Assembly: GCA_947259425.1 (NCBI GenBank)
Contig: CAMYMO010000005.1
Coordinates: 1-5,685 of the forward strand
From: an uncultured Ectothiorhodospiraceae bacterium
Lineage (GTDB): Bacteria; Pseudomonadota; Gammaproteobacteria; UBA6429; Thiohalophilaceae
DNA: 5,685 bases
Direction: 5' to 3'
Under the pieces are notes generated by a model. The model had not been told where the DNA came from and did no database searches. It saw only the letters and a list, made by a program, of their open reading frames with translations. Of the stretch, positions 1 through 5,249 are shown one piece after another. A program made the position numbers and the translations under genes. The first letter of the stretch is position 1; the number at the start of each line of letters is the position of its first letter.

Positions 1-9
1 GAATGAAAA

Positions 10-252
10 ATGAAAACATTAAAATTAATCGCTTTACTATTACCACTGATCTTTTTATCAAGTCACGCAACGGCCGATCTCTTTCAAACCTTTTCGAATA
101 AAGTCGATAGAAAAATTAACAGCGAAGTCAATAAAGGCATGGACAAAGCGATAGATAACAGCGTCGATAGCATCAAGAAAGGCGGTGATGACACCAAGAA
201 AAAAGAACAGCATTCTAAAAATAAACAAGATACAGAGAGTGAAACTGAGTAA
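10..252 (+). CDS. small secreted, highly charged hypothetical protein
   Basis: I do not recognise a family for this 80-residue protein. Residues 1-22 form a clear signal peptide: lysines at 2 and 5, a run of Leu/Ile/Phe from about 6 to 16, and a small-residue site (S-H-A-T-A) before Asp23, so export to the periplasm is likely. The mature part of about 57 residues is almost entirely polar. It begins with a probable amphipathic helix (residues 24-57, hydrophobics spaced every 3-4 residues) and ends in a Lys/Asp/Glu/Gln tail with no hydrophobic core. There is no cysteine, so it is not a lipoprotein. The start is fixed by an in-frame TGA at 4-6, two codons upstream. The ribosome binding site and promoter cannot be judged because the window begins there. 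It converges on the malic enzyme gene with a 36-bp gap and no obvious terminator between them. Function unknown. Confidence 0.7.
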   Translation: MKTLKLIALLLPLIFLSSHATADLFQTFSNKVDRKINSEVNKGMDKAIDNSVDSIKKGGDDTKKKEQHSKNKQDTESETE

Positions 253-288
253 TCAGGATCACACCAAGGGATAATACCGTATCTGCTT

Positions 289-1584
289 TTAGCTGGCGAT
301 CGGGGGATAATGTTTCGGATAGGGTGCTCTTGCCACCCCGGAATCAACCGCGGCCTTGGCCACGGCCGTCGCCACATAATCTTTTAAGCGTGGATCAAAC
401 GGTGTCGGGATAATGTATTCAGGTCCAAAATAGAGTGATCCTTGTTGCTTGCTATACGCACTGAAAACCTGCTGTGGCACAGGCGCATGAGCGAGGCTGG
501 CCAAGGCATGCACGGCAGCAATTTCCATCGCGGTATTGATCGCTGACGCACGTACATCCAGAGCACCACGAAATATAAATGGAAATCCCAAAACATTGTT
601 CACCTGGTTAGGATAATCACTGCGACCCGTTGCCATAATTAAATCATCGCGCAAGGCGAAGGCATGATCGGGGGTTATTTCAGGATCAGGATTGGATAGA
701 GCAAAGACAACGGGCTTATCAGCCATCGACTCGACCATGCGCGAACTGACTAAATTAGGACCCGAGACGCCGATCAATACATCTGCGCCTTCAAGTGCCT
801 CCTCAAGTTTTTCTTCTGGATAGTCGCCAGCAAAGGCCTGTTTATGTTCATTTAGATTATCGCGCTGGTTGTTAATCACACCAGTTCGATCGACCATTCG
901 TATTTGCTCAACAGAGACGCCAAGGTTGATCAGCAGTTTCATAGAAGCCATCGCCGCCGCGCCCGCGCCGAGACAAACAATCTTCACTTCACTTAGCGCT
1001 TTGCCCTGTAACTCGAGTGCATTGATTAGCGCCGCAGAGATAATAATCGCAGTGCCATGTTGATCATCATGAAACACCGGGATATCCAGCCGTTCTTTTA
1101 AAGCTTGCTCAATATAAAAACAATGCGGTGCCGCGATGTCTTCTAAATTGATGCCACCAAAACCACTAGCTACATTCACGACGGTATCGACGAAGGCTTG
1201 CGGTGAATCAGCAGTGACTTCAAGATCGATCACATCGATATCGGCAAAACGTTTGAACAACACGCCCTTGCCTTCCATTACCGGTTTACCCGCCAGCGCG
1301 CCAACATTGCCCAGGCCCAATACCGCCGTACCATCTGTAATGACCGCGACGGTGTTACCTTTTGCCGTATAGGTATAAGCCTCCATAGGGTCAGCCGCGA
1401 TGGCGCGTACCGGTGCAGCGACACCTGGCGTGTAAGCCAGACTTAATTCATCTTGTGTCTCACAAGGCTTAGTGAGTGCAGTACCAACCTTACCGGGAAT
1501 AGGCTTGGCATGATAATCGAGTGCCGCCTGAGTCAGATCGTCTGTATTATCGTTGTTCTCTTGTTGTTTTTTATTATCTGTCAT
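289..1584 (-). CDS. maeB: malic enzyme (malate dehydrogenase, oxaloacetate-decarboxylating), short form
   Basis: Catalyses oxidative decarboxylation of malate to pyruvate and CO2 in the cytoplasm, giving NAD(P)H and linking the TCA cycle to pyruvate. Seen in the 431-residue protein: N-terminal malic domain with the YTPGVA motif (catalytic Tyr51) and the region leading to Lys106 in the MEGKG stretch. Glu148-Asp149 and Asp174 in FHDDQHGTA are the expected metal ligands. The Rossmann NAD(P) domain starts at LGAGAAA (205-211), and the SNPDPE and N-rich NQVNN stretches (298-330) are conserved. It lacks the phosphotransacetylase-like C-terminal domain of E. coli MaeB (759 aa), so it is the short form; the symbol is by family. 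The first ~18 residues are an Asn/Gln/Asp-rich tail. Cofactor preference cannot be read with certainty; NADP is usual for this group. Its ATG lies 4 nt after the nuclease stop with only a weak TGGA upstream, so translational coupling is likely. Confidence 0.95.
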   Translation of the reverse strand: MTDNKKQQENNDNTDDLTQAALDYHAKPIPGKVGTALTKPCETQDELSLAYTPGVAAPVRAIAADPMEAYTYTAKGNTVAVITDGTAVLGLGNVGALAGKPVMEGKGVLFKRFADIDVIDLEVTADSPQAFVDTVVNVASGFGGINLEDIAAPHCFYIEQALKERLDIPVFHDDQHGTAIIISAALINALELQGKALSEVKIVCLGAGAAAMASMKLLINLGVSVEQIRMVDRTGVINNQRDNLNEHKQAFAGDYPEEKLEEALEGADVLIGVSGPNLVSSRMVESMADKPVVFALSNPDPEITPDHAFALRDDLIMATGRSDYPNQVNNVLGFPFIFRGALDVRASAINTAMEIAAVHALASLAHAPVPQQVFSAYSKQQGSLYFGPEYIIPTPFDPRLKDYVATAVAKAAVDSGVARAPYPKHYPPIAS

Positions 1585-1588
1585 CGTA

Positions 1589-2386
1589 TTAATCCAGTAT
1601 TTCCATCATCGCCGGGTGCCGTAGTGACATACGCAACTTACCATTATAGTAGGCGACCCAGCCTCTTAGCCTTATTGATTTTCCAGTTAGTGATTCTATC
1701 GGCTGATTGGTAAAGTACTTCAGATTTCGCCGTTCTACCTTCACTGAAAATAACGGTGCCATATCCAGCCACAACCATTTTTTGCCGTGTCCAATCTTGC
1801 TGATACGTCCCTCGACGAGTTGAAAGCCGGTCATCTCACGCGTCAAGTCAGCAGTTTGTCTGACTCGATAATCTGAATGTAGCCAGATGCCTTTGTTATT
1901 TTTTTGTGCCTGCTGTTCAAGTTTAAAATAGCATTCGTGTTGCCAGTCATTAGGCGGCACTAAGATGGCATATCCCAGTCCTTGACGAATTAATTCTGCC
2001 GCGACATTCTTACCTTGTGCGGTAAATACATGCGCCAGAACCCGTTTGTAGCGATCTTTTCGATCAGCCCCGTATTTTAGATAGACCCGCCGATGGCGTT
2101 GAAACATCTGCTCGAGGGACTGAGTGGCCTCTTTGGCAAGGGCTTGAGCAGGTTGTTCCTTACGCGCCATTTCTGGCGTATTCACTGCTATCAAACGAAC
2201 CTTTCGGCCGTCCGTTAAGCGAATGGTATCGCCATCATAGACCTTGTCCAAAGTGGCCGCTTCATCATACTGACGCGTATTGCATTCGGACCCGACGACG
2301 AAAGACGCATTCGAAAACAGGCCGGCAAATAAAAAGGCGCCTATTAAAGGCGCCTTTTTAACAGGTTCGGACTTAATCTGAAGCAA
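1589..2386 (-). CDS. secreted thermonuclease-family (SNase-like) protein
   Basis: Probable extracytoplasmic, metal-dependent nuclease of the staphylococcal nuclease (OB-fold) family, 265 aa. An N-terminal export signal is visible: lysines at 10-11, hydrophobic stretch about 13-32, possible cleavage after SNA at 27. The nuclease core (about 46-170) has YDGDT (Asp51, Asp53), Arg64 in VRLIAVNTPE, Glu72, and Arg115 in DRYKRVLAHV, matching Asp21, Arg35, Glu43 and Arg87 of the Staphylococcus enzyme. The position of its Asp40 is Asn69 here. Residues about 190-262 form a second beta-rich domain (RLRGWV...RMSLRHP), probably an added OB-like domain. The start is TTG, immediately after the in-frame rpmE stop. 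No ATG or GTG occurs before the core, and the next TTG is at Leu46 inside strand 1, so TTG is the only start that keeps the signal peptide. The first codons contain the rpmE terminator. It lies between rpmE and maeB, a neighbourhood also found in Pseudomonas. Confidence 0.88.
   Translation of the reverse strand: MLQIKSEPVKKAPLIGAFLFAGLFSNASFVVGSECNTRQYDEAATLDKVYDGDTIRLTDGRKVRLIAVNTPEMARKEQPAQALAKEATQSLEQMFQRHRRVYLKYGADRKDRYKRVLAHVFTAQGKNVAAELIRQGLGYAILVPPNDWQHECYFKLEQQAQKNNKGIWLHSDYRVRQTADLTREMTGFQLVEGRISKIGHGKKWLWLDMAPLFSVKVERRNLKYFTNQPIESLTGKSIRLRGWVAYYNGKLRMSLRHPAMMEILD
2331..2359 (-). terminator. intrinsic terminator of rpmE, inside the nuclease 5' coding region
   Basis: A perfect 11-bp inverted repeat (AAAAAGGCGCC, 7-nt loop, GGCGCCTTTTT) lies about 27 nt after the rpmE stop. 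On the minus strand it gives a GC-rich stem, its last pairs formed by A- and T-runs, ending in five U: a textbook Rho-independent terminator. It is symmetrical and could act on both strands. The same bases encode roughly residues 10-20 of the nuclease signal peptide, so it probably also attenuates nuclease and maeB expression. Confidence 0.9.
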
Positions 2387-2590
2387 TTACTTCATACCGT
2401 ATTTCTGACGGAATTTATCAACTCGACCAGCGGTATCAACAATCTTCTGCTTACCCGTAAAGAAGGGGTGACATTGCGAACATACTTCAATGTTTAATGC
2501 CTTACCCGCGGTAGAACGGGTCTCGAAACTATTACCACAACTACACGTCACGCTGACGCTGTCATAGTTTGGGTGAATGTCTGCTTTCAT
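2387..2590 (-). CDS. rpmE: 50S ribosomal protein L31, zinc-binding form
   Basis: Ribosomal protein L31 (bL31) of the large subunit, which contributes to intersubunit bridges. The 67-residue protein starts MKADIHPNY, carries the CxC pair at Cys16 and Cys18 and the CSQCHPFFTGKQ motif with Cys37 and Cys40, and ends with GRVDKF followed by a basic tail. All four cysteines make this the zinc-ribbon (C+) type rather than the zinc-free YkgM type. Length is normal (E. coli 70 aa). The ATG start has GAGG 7 nt upstream (2598-2601). It is followed directly, in frame, by the nuclease TTG and then by a strong terminator, so most transcription probably stops after this gene. The upstream region (2591-2690) holds its promoter and leader; gammaproteobacterial rpmE leaders are reported to take part in L31 autoregulation, which I cannot verify here. 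Confidence 0.98.
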   Translation of the reverse strand: MKADIHPNYDSVSVTCSCGNSFETRSTAGKALNIEVCSQCHPFFTGKQKIVDTAGRVDKFRQKYGMK

Positions 2591-2663
2591 GATTTAACCT
2601 CGCTGCGCTGTACCGCCACCCGAACACTATTGCCTGGCACGGCACTGCCTATAAAGGCGGGAG

Positions 2664-2692
2664 AGTCTACTGAATAATGGGGCCATGTGCAA
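2664..2692 (-). promoter_or_regulatory. candidate sigma70 promoter of rpmE
   Basis: TTGCAC (2687-2692) and TAGACT (2664-2669), 17 bp apart, would start a leader of about 70 nt before rpmE. Each hexamer matches only 3-4 of 6 consensus positions. Alternatives such as TATTCA-17-TATAGG just downstream are equally possible. The -35 box would overlap the outer edge of the inverted-repeat element. The leader contains short GC-rich self-complementary stretches (for example GCCTTTATAGGC). Confidence 0.25.
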
Positions 2693-2860
2693 TGGCTACA
2701 ATGGGGTCAGACTCTGAGGGATTCCCTCAAAAAGTTGATCAAAAACAACCGGTTAGCTTAATTCAAATAAACATCCCCTCTCCCTGAGGGAGAAGGCGTT
2801 GCTGTCGAGAATATTTGCGGGGATCCATCCCTCAGGGTCTGACCCCATGGAATGCCATTG
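2690..2860. repeat. MITE/REP-like inverted-repeat element, about 171 bp, no coding capacity
   Basis: The left arm 2690-2722 and right arm 2827-2860 are inverted copies. The inner 21 bp (2702-2722 against 2827-2847) differ at one base. The outer parts share CAATGGC at the very ends, with a more diverged, gapped stretch between. The core GGGTCAGACCC on the right is itself a hairpin. TGAGGGATTCCCTCA (2715-2729) and TCTCCCTGAGGGAGA (2779-2793) add two further stems with the same GAGGGA word. GGGGTCAGACCC-type ends are, to my knowledge, common in gammaproteobacterial repeats linked to REP-associated tyrosine transposases; the assignment here is inference. No transposase is present. It fills most of the gap between the DUF3135 gene and rpmE. 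Confidence 0.65.
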
Positions 2861-2867
2861 AAGGGCC

Positions 2868-3230
2868 TTAAGCCTCGACAAGCTGTGGACGGAAGGCGAT
2901 GACCTGGGCAGATTCCAGGGGGGCGGTTGTTTGTGTTGGCGCCTTGTCTTCCGCATAGAGTACTTCGTAGTGCTCTTTTAGGTTATAAAAGGCATCCCAC
3001 ATCATTTTTGAAATCGCGATGGTCGCGGCCATCGGCGTACCCGCACGCTCACGCGCCATATCAATACGCCATTGCAGGCGTCTTAAGTGCATTTGGCGTT
3101 CAGCAGGCGCCGATTCAATCACTTCGTCAATGGCCTCCATGCGCTTTGACTCGAATTGTCTCGGGTCGTTTTTCGCCATGTTCATCCAAATATCAAAATC
3201 CATCGGGTCCTGATCGGTTACCTGAGTCAT
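2868..3230 (-). CDS. DUF3135 domain protein
   Basis: The sequence resembles the DUF3135 family: a DFDIWMNMAKNDP-type N-terminal motif (residues 11-23), a helical middle with ESAPAERQMHLRRLQWRIDM (39-58), and AISKMMWD (72-79). The family is found in gammaproteobacteria and has no known role. It looks cytoplasmic and all-helical, with no signal peptide or membrane segment; the last ~25 residues (Thr/Pro/Ala-rich) are probably disordered. I prefer the ATG at 3230 (120 aa) to the upstream ATG at 3251 (127 aa), because GGAGAGG lies just upstream of the former and nothing comparable precedes the latter; the family motif also begins soon after it. It stands alone: a long gene-free stretch lies upstream and the inverted-repeat element 7 bp downstream. 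No intrinsic terminator with a U-tract is visible after it. Confidence 0.85.
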   Translation of the reverse strand: MTQVTDQDPMDFDIWMNMAKNDPRQFESKRMEAIDEVIESAPAERQMHLRRLQWRIDMARERAGTPMAATIAISKMMWDAFYNLKEHYEVLYAEDKAPTQTTAPLESAQVIAFRPQLVEA

Positions 3231-3254
3231 ATACCTCTCCCCATTAAACATTAT

Positions 3255-3275
3255 TCTGACCGGTAAATCTGACCG
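3255..3275. repeat. two direct copies of TCTGACCG, 13-bp period
   Basis: TCTGACCG occurs at 3255-3262 and 3268-3275, in the untranslated region 25-45 bp upstream of the chosen DUF3135 start. It could be a paired protein-binding site or chance; nothing else supports a role. Confidence 0.3.
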
Positions 3276-3354
3276 CTCCTGTCGCGAAGCTTTTGGCCAC
3301 TTTTACGGGCTACAACACAGCGTCAGAATGGTTAGGTAATGACGCTATGATTAG

Positions 3355-3383
3355 ATCTTCGCCTTTTTGTGGGGGATTGTCAA
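3355..3383 (-). promoter_or_regulatory. candidate sigma70 promoter of the DUF3135 gene
   Basis: A perfect -35 TTGACA (3378-3383) is followed after exactly 17 bp by GAAGAT (3355-3360), a weak -10 matching 3 of 6. Transcription would begin near 3348 and give an untranslated leader of about 118 nt. A 7-bp inverted repeat (3319-3346) sits at the predicted start and could be an operator or a leader hairpin. Confidence 0.35.
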
Positions 3384-3588
3384 AAAACGTACAATTTAAG
3401 AGGTTTATGAGGTGTGTACTAACTAACGGACGTAACTTATTAAAATTATTAATAATTAGCCAACAACTCCAATTGGTAACAAAAGTTTACAAACAAAAAA
3501 ATACGAAATCGTTCACATTTCAGTCATTTTTAAGGATTAGACCCTGCCCAGATTAGCTGTTTTGGTGATTAACTGTGTGAGCCACAAT

Positions 3589-3629
3589 AAAAAATGGCTG
3601 AAGACAACTCTGTCATTCAGCCACTTTTT
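3589..3629 (-). terminator. intrinsic terminator of rho
   Basis: TGGCTGAAGACA (3595-3606) pairs with TGTC-A-TTCAGCCA (3611-3623), giving a 12-bp stem with one bulged A and a 4-nt loop. On the minus strand the stem is followed by TTTTTTATT and preceded by an A-run; the plus strand also has a T-run (3625-3629), so it may work both ways. It lies about 90 nt after the rho stop. The gene for the termination factor therefore ends with a Rho-independent signal. Confidence 0.88.
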
Positions 3630-3670
3630 AAAGCCAGAAAGCAATTTGTTATTGTTATCTTGGCCTATTG

Positions 3671-3720
3671 TTTCTTATTGTCTCTTATCGCTGCTTAACG
3701 TTGCTTATCGTTGCTTATCG
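3671..3720 (-). repeat. tandem decamer array at the end of rho, consensus CGATAAGCAA
   Basis: Five consecutive 10-bp units read on the minus strand: CGATAAGCAA, CGATAAGCAA, CGTTAAGCAG, CGATAAGAGA, CAATAAGAAA. A degenerate sixth may follow at 3661-3670. The first unit contains the last sense codon (CGA) and stop (TAA) of rho. Because the period is 10, successive TAA triplets fall in different reading frames, so all three frames are stopped within about 25 nt of the rho stop. Confidence 0.75.
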
Positions 3721-4971
3721 TTTCATGGAATCAAAGAACTCGTTATTGGTCTTCGACACTTTCATTTTATCGATTAAAAATTCCATCGCCGCCAATTCGT
3801 CCATGTCATGGACGACCTTGCGAATGATCCACATTTTCTGCAGCTCATCCGGTTTGGTCAGTAATTCTTCGCGACGCGTGCCTGAACGATTGATGTTGAT
3901 CGCAGGATAGATGCGTTTTTCGGCGATACGGCGATCCAGGTGGATCTCAAGATTACCGGTGCCTTTGAACTCTTCGTAGATCACATCATCCATTCTCGAA
4001 CCGGTATCGATCAGCGCGGTCGCCAGGATGGTCAATGAGCCGCCTTCTTCAATATTACGTGCCGCACCGAAGAAACGCTTAGGGCGGTGCAGGGCGTTGG
4101 CATCGACACCACCCGTCAGCACTTTACCGGATGAAGGAATGACGGTGTTGTAGGCACGTGCCAGACGGGTAATCGAATCCAGCAGGATAACCACGTCTTT
4201 CTTATGTTCAACCAGACGTTTGGCCTTTTCGATCACCATCTCCGCCACTTGCACGTGACGACTCGCCGGTTCATCAAAGGTGGAAGAAATCACTTCACCT
4301 CGTACCGAGCGTTCCATTTCCGTTACTTCCTCAGGACGTTCGTCGATGAGCAAAACCATCATGTGAACCTCTGGATTACGATTCGCAATTGAAGTGGCAA
4401 TATTTTGTAGCATCATGGTCTTACCCGCTTTTGGCGGCGACACAATCAATCCACGTGAACCTTTACCGATCGGGGCCGACAAATCGATCACCCGCGCGGT
4501 CATATCTTCGGTACTACCATTGCCCATCTCAAGCGGCAGGCGCTCATTCGGATGTAATGGGGTTAAATTTTCAAATAAGATTTTACCCTTGGCATTCTCA
4601 GGTGGTTCAAAGTTAATCTCACCTACCTTTAACAGTGCAAAATAACGTTCGCCATCTTTCGGCGGCCGAATCTTGCCTGAAACCGTGTCGCCAGTACGCA
4701 AATTAAAACGTCGAATTTGTGAAGGCGAAACATAAATATCATCCGGGCCGGCGAGATAGGAACTGTTTGCTGATCGCAAAAAGCCAAAACCATCTTGCAA
4801 GATTTCGAGCACCCCATCGCCATAAATGTCTTCACCACTTTTAGCATGCGCTTTCAGTATGGAAAAGATAATGTCCTGTTTACGAGCTCGAGACATATTC
4901 TCGATGCCCATTGAGTTTGCGATGTCGTTTAATTTTGTTACTGGCGTAACTTTAAGTTCTGAGAGGTTCAT
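3715..4971 (-). CDS. rho: transcription termination factor Rho
   Basis: Hexameric RNA-dependent ATPase/helicase that ends transcription at C-rich, G-poor untranslated RNA. At 418 aa it lines up with E. coli Rho without gaps, lacking only the final Ser. Seen: N-terminal helical domain (1-47), cold-shock-like primary RNA-binding domain with DGFGFLR (60-66), Walker A PPKAGKT (179-185, Lys181, Lys184), catalytic Glu211 with Arg212, Walker B ILLD ending at Asp265, Q-loop around 278-290, R-loop around GTGN (337-340), and arginines 353 and 366. All key residues, including the bicyclomycin-pocket positions, are intact. The start matches the MNL(S/T)ELK family N-terminus. No Shine-Dalgarno sequence precedes the ATG, which overlaps the stop of a 26-codon frame. 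It lies downstream of trxA, the usual gammaproteobacterial order. Autogenous control by Rho in the leader is established in E. coli and plausible here. Confidence 0.99.
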   Translation of the reverse strand: MNLSELKVTPVTKLNDIANSMGIENMSRARKQDIIFSILKAHAKSGEDIYGDGVLEILQDGFGFLRSANSSYLAGPDDIYVSPSQIRRFNLRTGDTVSGKIRPPKDGERYFALLKVGEINFEPPENAKGKILFENLTPLHPNERLPLEMGNGSTEDMTARVIDLSAPIGKGSRGLIVSPPKAGKTMMLQNIATSIANRNPEVHMMVLLIDERPEEVTEMERSVRGEVISSTFDEPASRHVQVAEMVIEKAKRLVEHKKDVVILLDSITRLARAYNTVIPSSGKVLTGGVDANALHRPKRFFGAARNIEEGGSLTILATALIDTGSRMDDVIYEEFKGTGNLEIHLDRRIAEKRIYPAININRSGTRREELLTKPDELQKMWIIRKVVHDMDELAAMEFLIDKMKVSKTNNEFFDSMKR

Positions 4972-5048
4972 AGGTTTATTTTTACTGTTAGGTTGTAGAA
5001 GTGGTTTAAGGATTGTAAATACAGCCCGACGTACTGGCGGCTATACAT
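4968..5048 (-). CDS. putative 26-residue leader peptide overlapping the rho start (ATGA)
   Basis: A short frame starts at ATG 5046-5048 and ends at TGA 4968-4970, which overlaps the rho ATG (4969-4971) as ATGA, the arrangement typical of translational coupling. The peptide begins MYSRQY and ends TVKINL, with no recognisable domain. An in-frame TAA lies two codons upstream, so this ATG is the only usual start. No Shine-Dalgarno sequence precedes it, and the upstream sequence is AT-rich. E. coli has a leader frame (rhoL, 33 codons) in the same place, but I see no sequence similarity. A frame of this size can arise by chance; the exact overlap and the missing rho ribosome binding site are the reasons to list it. 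Confidence 0.35.
   Translation of the reverse strand: MYSRQYVGLYLQSLNHFYNLTVKINL
4972..5020 (-). promoter_or_regulatory. G-poor, C-rich candidate Rho-binding (rut) RNA before rho
   Basis: On the transcribed strand this 49-nt stretch has 13 C and a single G, with pyrimidine-C dinucleotides spaced every few bases and no stable stem. That is the composition Rho's primary site prefers. A second stretch at about 5101-5140 has 15 C and 6 G in 40 nt. In E. coli, Rho limits its own synthesis by terminating in the rho leader, so a rut site here is expected, but this one is inferred from composition only. Confidence 0.4.
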
Positions 5049-5148
5049 GTATTAAATTAATTTTAGATTTACGATCTCTGAATGCTGATTTTAAAATTCT
5101 GGGCTTCTGGGTTTTGGTTTACAGTTCTGCCGGTAGGTAGTCTGACAC

Positions 5149-5205
5149 TTATCGGAAAACAGATGATTTTACTTTAATTTTCTTTTTGGATGCGGAACGA
5201 ATCAT
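5149..5205 (-). CDS. possible 18-residue basic leader peptide in the rho leader
   Basis: A frame runs from ATG at 5203-5205 to TAA at 5149-5151. The peptide starts MIRSASKKK and ends SSVFR, with six lysines and two arginines in 18 residues. A weak TGGA lies close upstream (ACGTGGAC), nearer than ideal. It would be the first frame on a transcript from the candidate promoter at 5221-5249 and lies ahead of the C-rich stretches. It could be the positional equivalent of E. coli rhoL (33 codons) but is not recognisably similar. Chance is a serious alternative. Confidence 0.2.
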   Translation of the reverse strand: MIRSASKKKIKVKSSVFR

Positions 5206-5220
5206 GTCCACGTGTAAAGA

Positions 5221-5249
5221 AATTTAACACCAAATATTGCCCGCGTCCA
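5221..5249 (-). promoter_or_regulatory. candidate promoter of rho
   Basis: TGGACG (5244-5249, 4 of 6) and TAAATT (5221-5226, 4 of 6) are 17 bp apart, and the -10 carries an extended TGT before it. The start would be near 5214, giving a leader of about 243 nt. It begins at the foot of the hairpin that follows trxA. rho may also be read through from trxA. Confidence 0.3.

Larger units (their letters stand above)
3252..3588. other. AT-rich intergenic stretch without a convincing gene
   Basis: This separates the DUF3135 gene from the rho terminator. It holds the candidate DUF3135 promoter (3355-3383), an inverted repeat AGCGTCA...TGACGCT (3319-3346), the direct repeats at 3255-3275, and a 14-bp perfect palindrome AATTATTAATAATT (3444-3457) in a very AT-rich segment. 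The longest frame here (plus strand, 3293-3556) has a TTG start, no ribosome binding site and a composition that does not look like a protein, so I do not call it. Confidence 0.6.

Noticed and set aside
84..377. 97-codon minus-strand frame opposite the small secreted protein
   Set aside because: It spans the convergent gap and overlaps both the signal-peptide ORF and the malic enzyme gene; the tryptophan/arginine/proline-rich start is antisense-shadow composition.
2753..2956. 67-codon minus-strand frame covering part of the inverted-repeat element and the end of the DUF3135 gene
   Set aside because: Out of frame with DUF3135 and made largely of element sequence; no motif.
3444..3457. Perfect 14-bp palindrome AATTATTAATAATT
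   Set aside because: Only A and T in a very AT-rich stretch; such palindromes are expected by chance, and no gene start is near enough to make it an operator.
3293..3556. 87-codon plus-strand frame in the gap between the DUF3135 gene and rho
   Set aside because: TTG start without a ribosome binding site, AT-driven composition (Lys/Phe/Gln runs), no recognisable motif, and it overlaps the candidate DUF3135 promoter region.
3661..3720. CRISPR-like array or replication iterons
   Set aside because: Units are contiguous 10-mers without spacers, and no replication or Cas gene is nearby; a local tandem duplication explains it better.
3562..3910. Two overlapping plus-strand frames across the end of rho
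   Set aside because: They run through the rho terminator, the decamer array and the rho coding sequence; their Leu/Ser/Tyr-rich translations come from the repeats.
4826..5140. 104-codon plus-strand frame opposite the rho start and leader
   Set aside because: Antisense to the conserved rho N-terminus; no ribosome site and no family resemblance.
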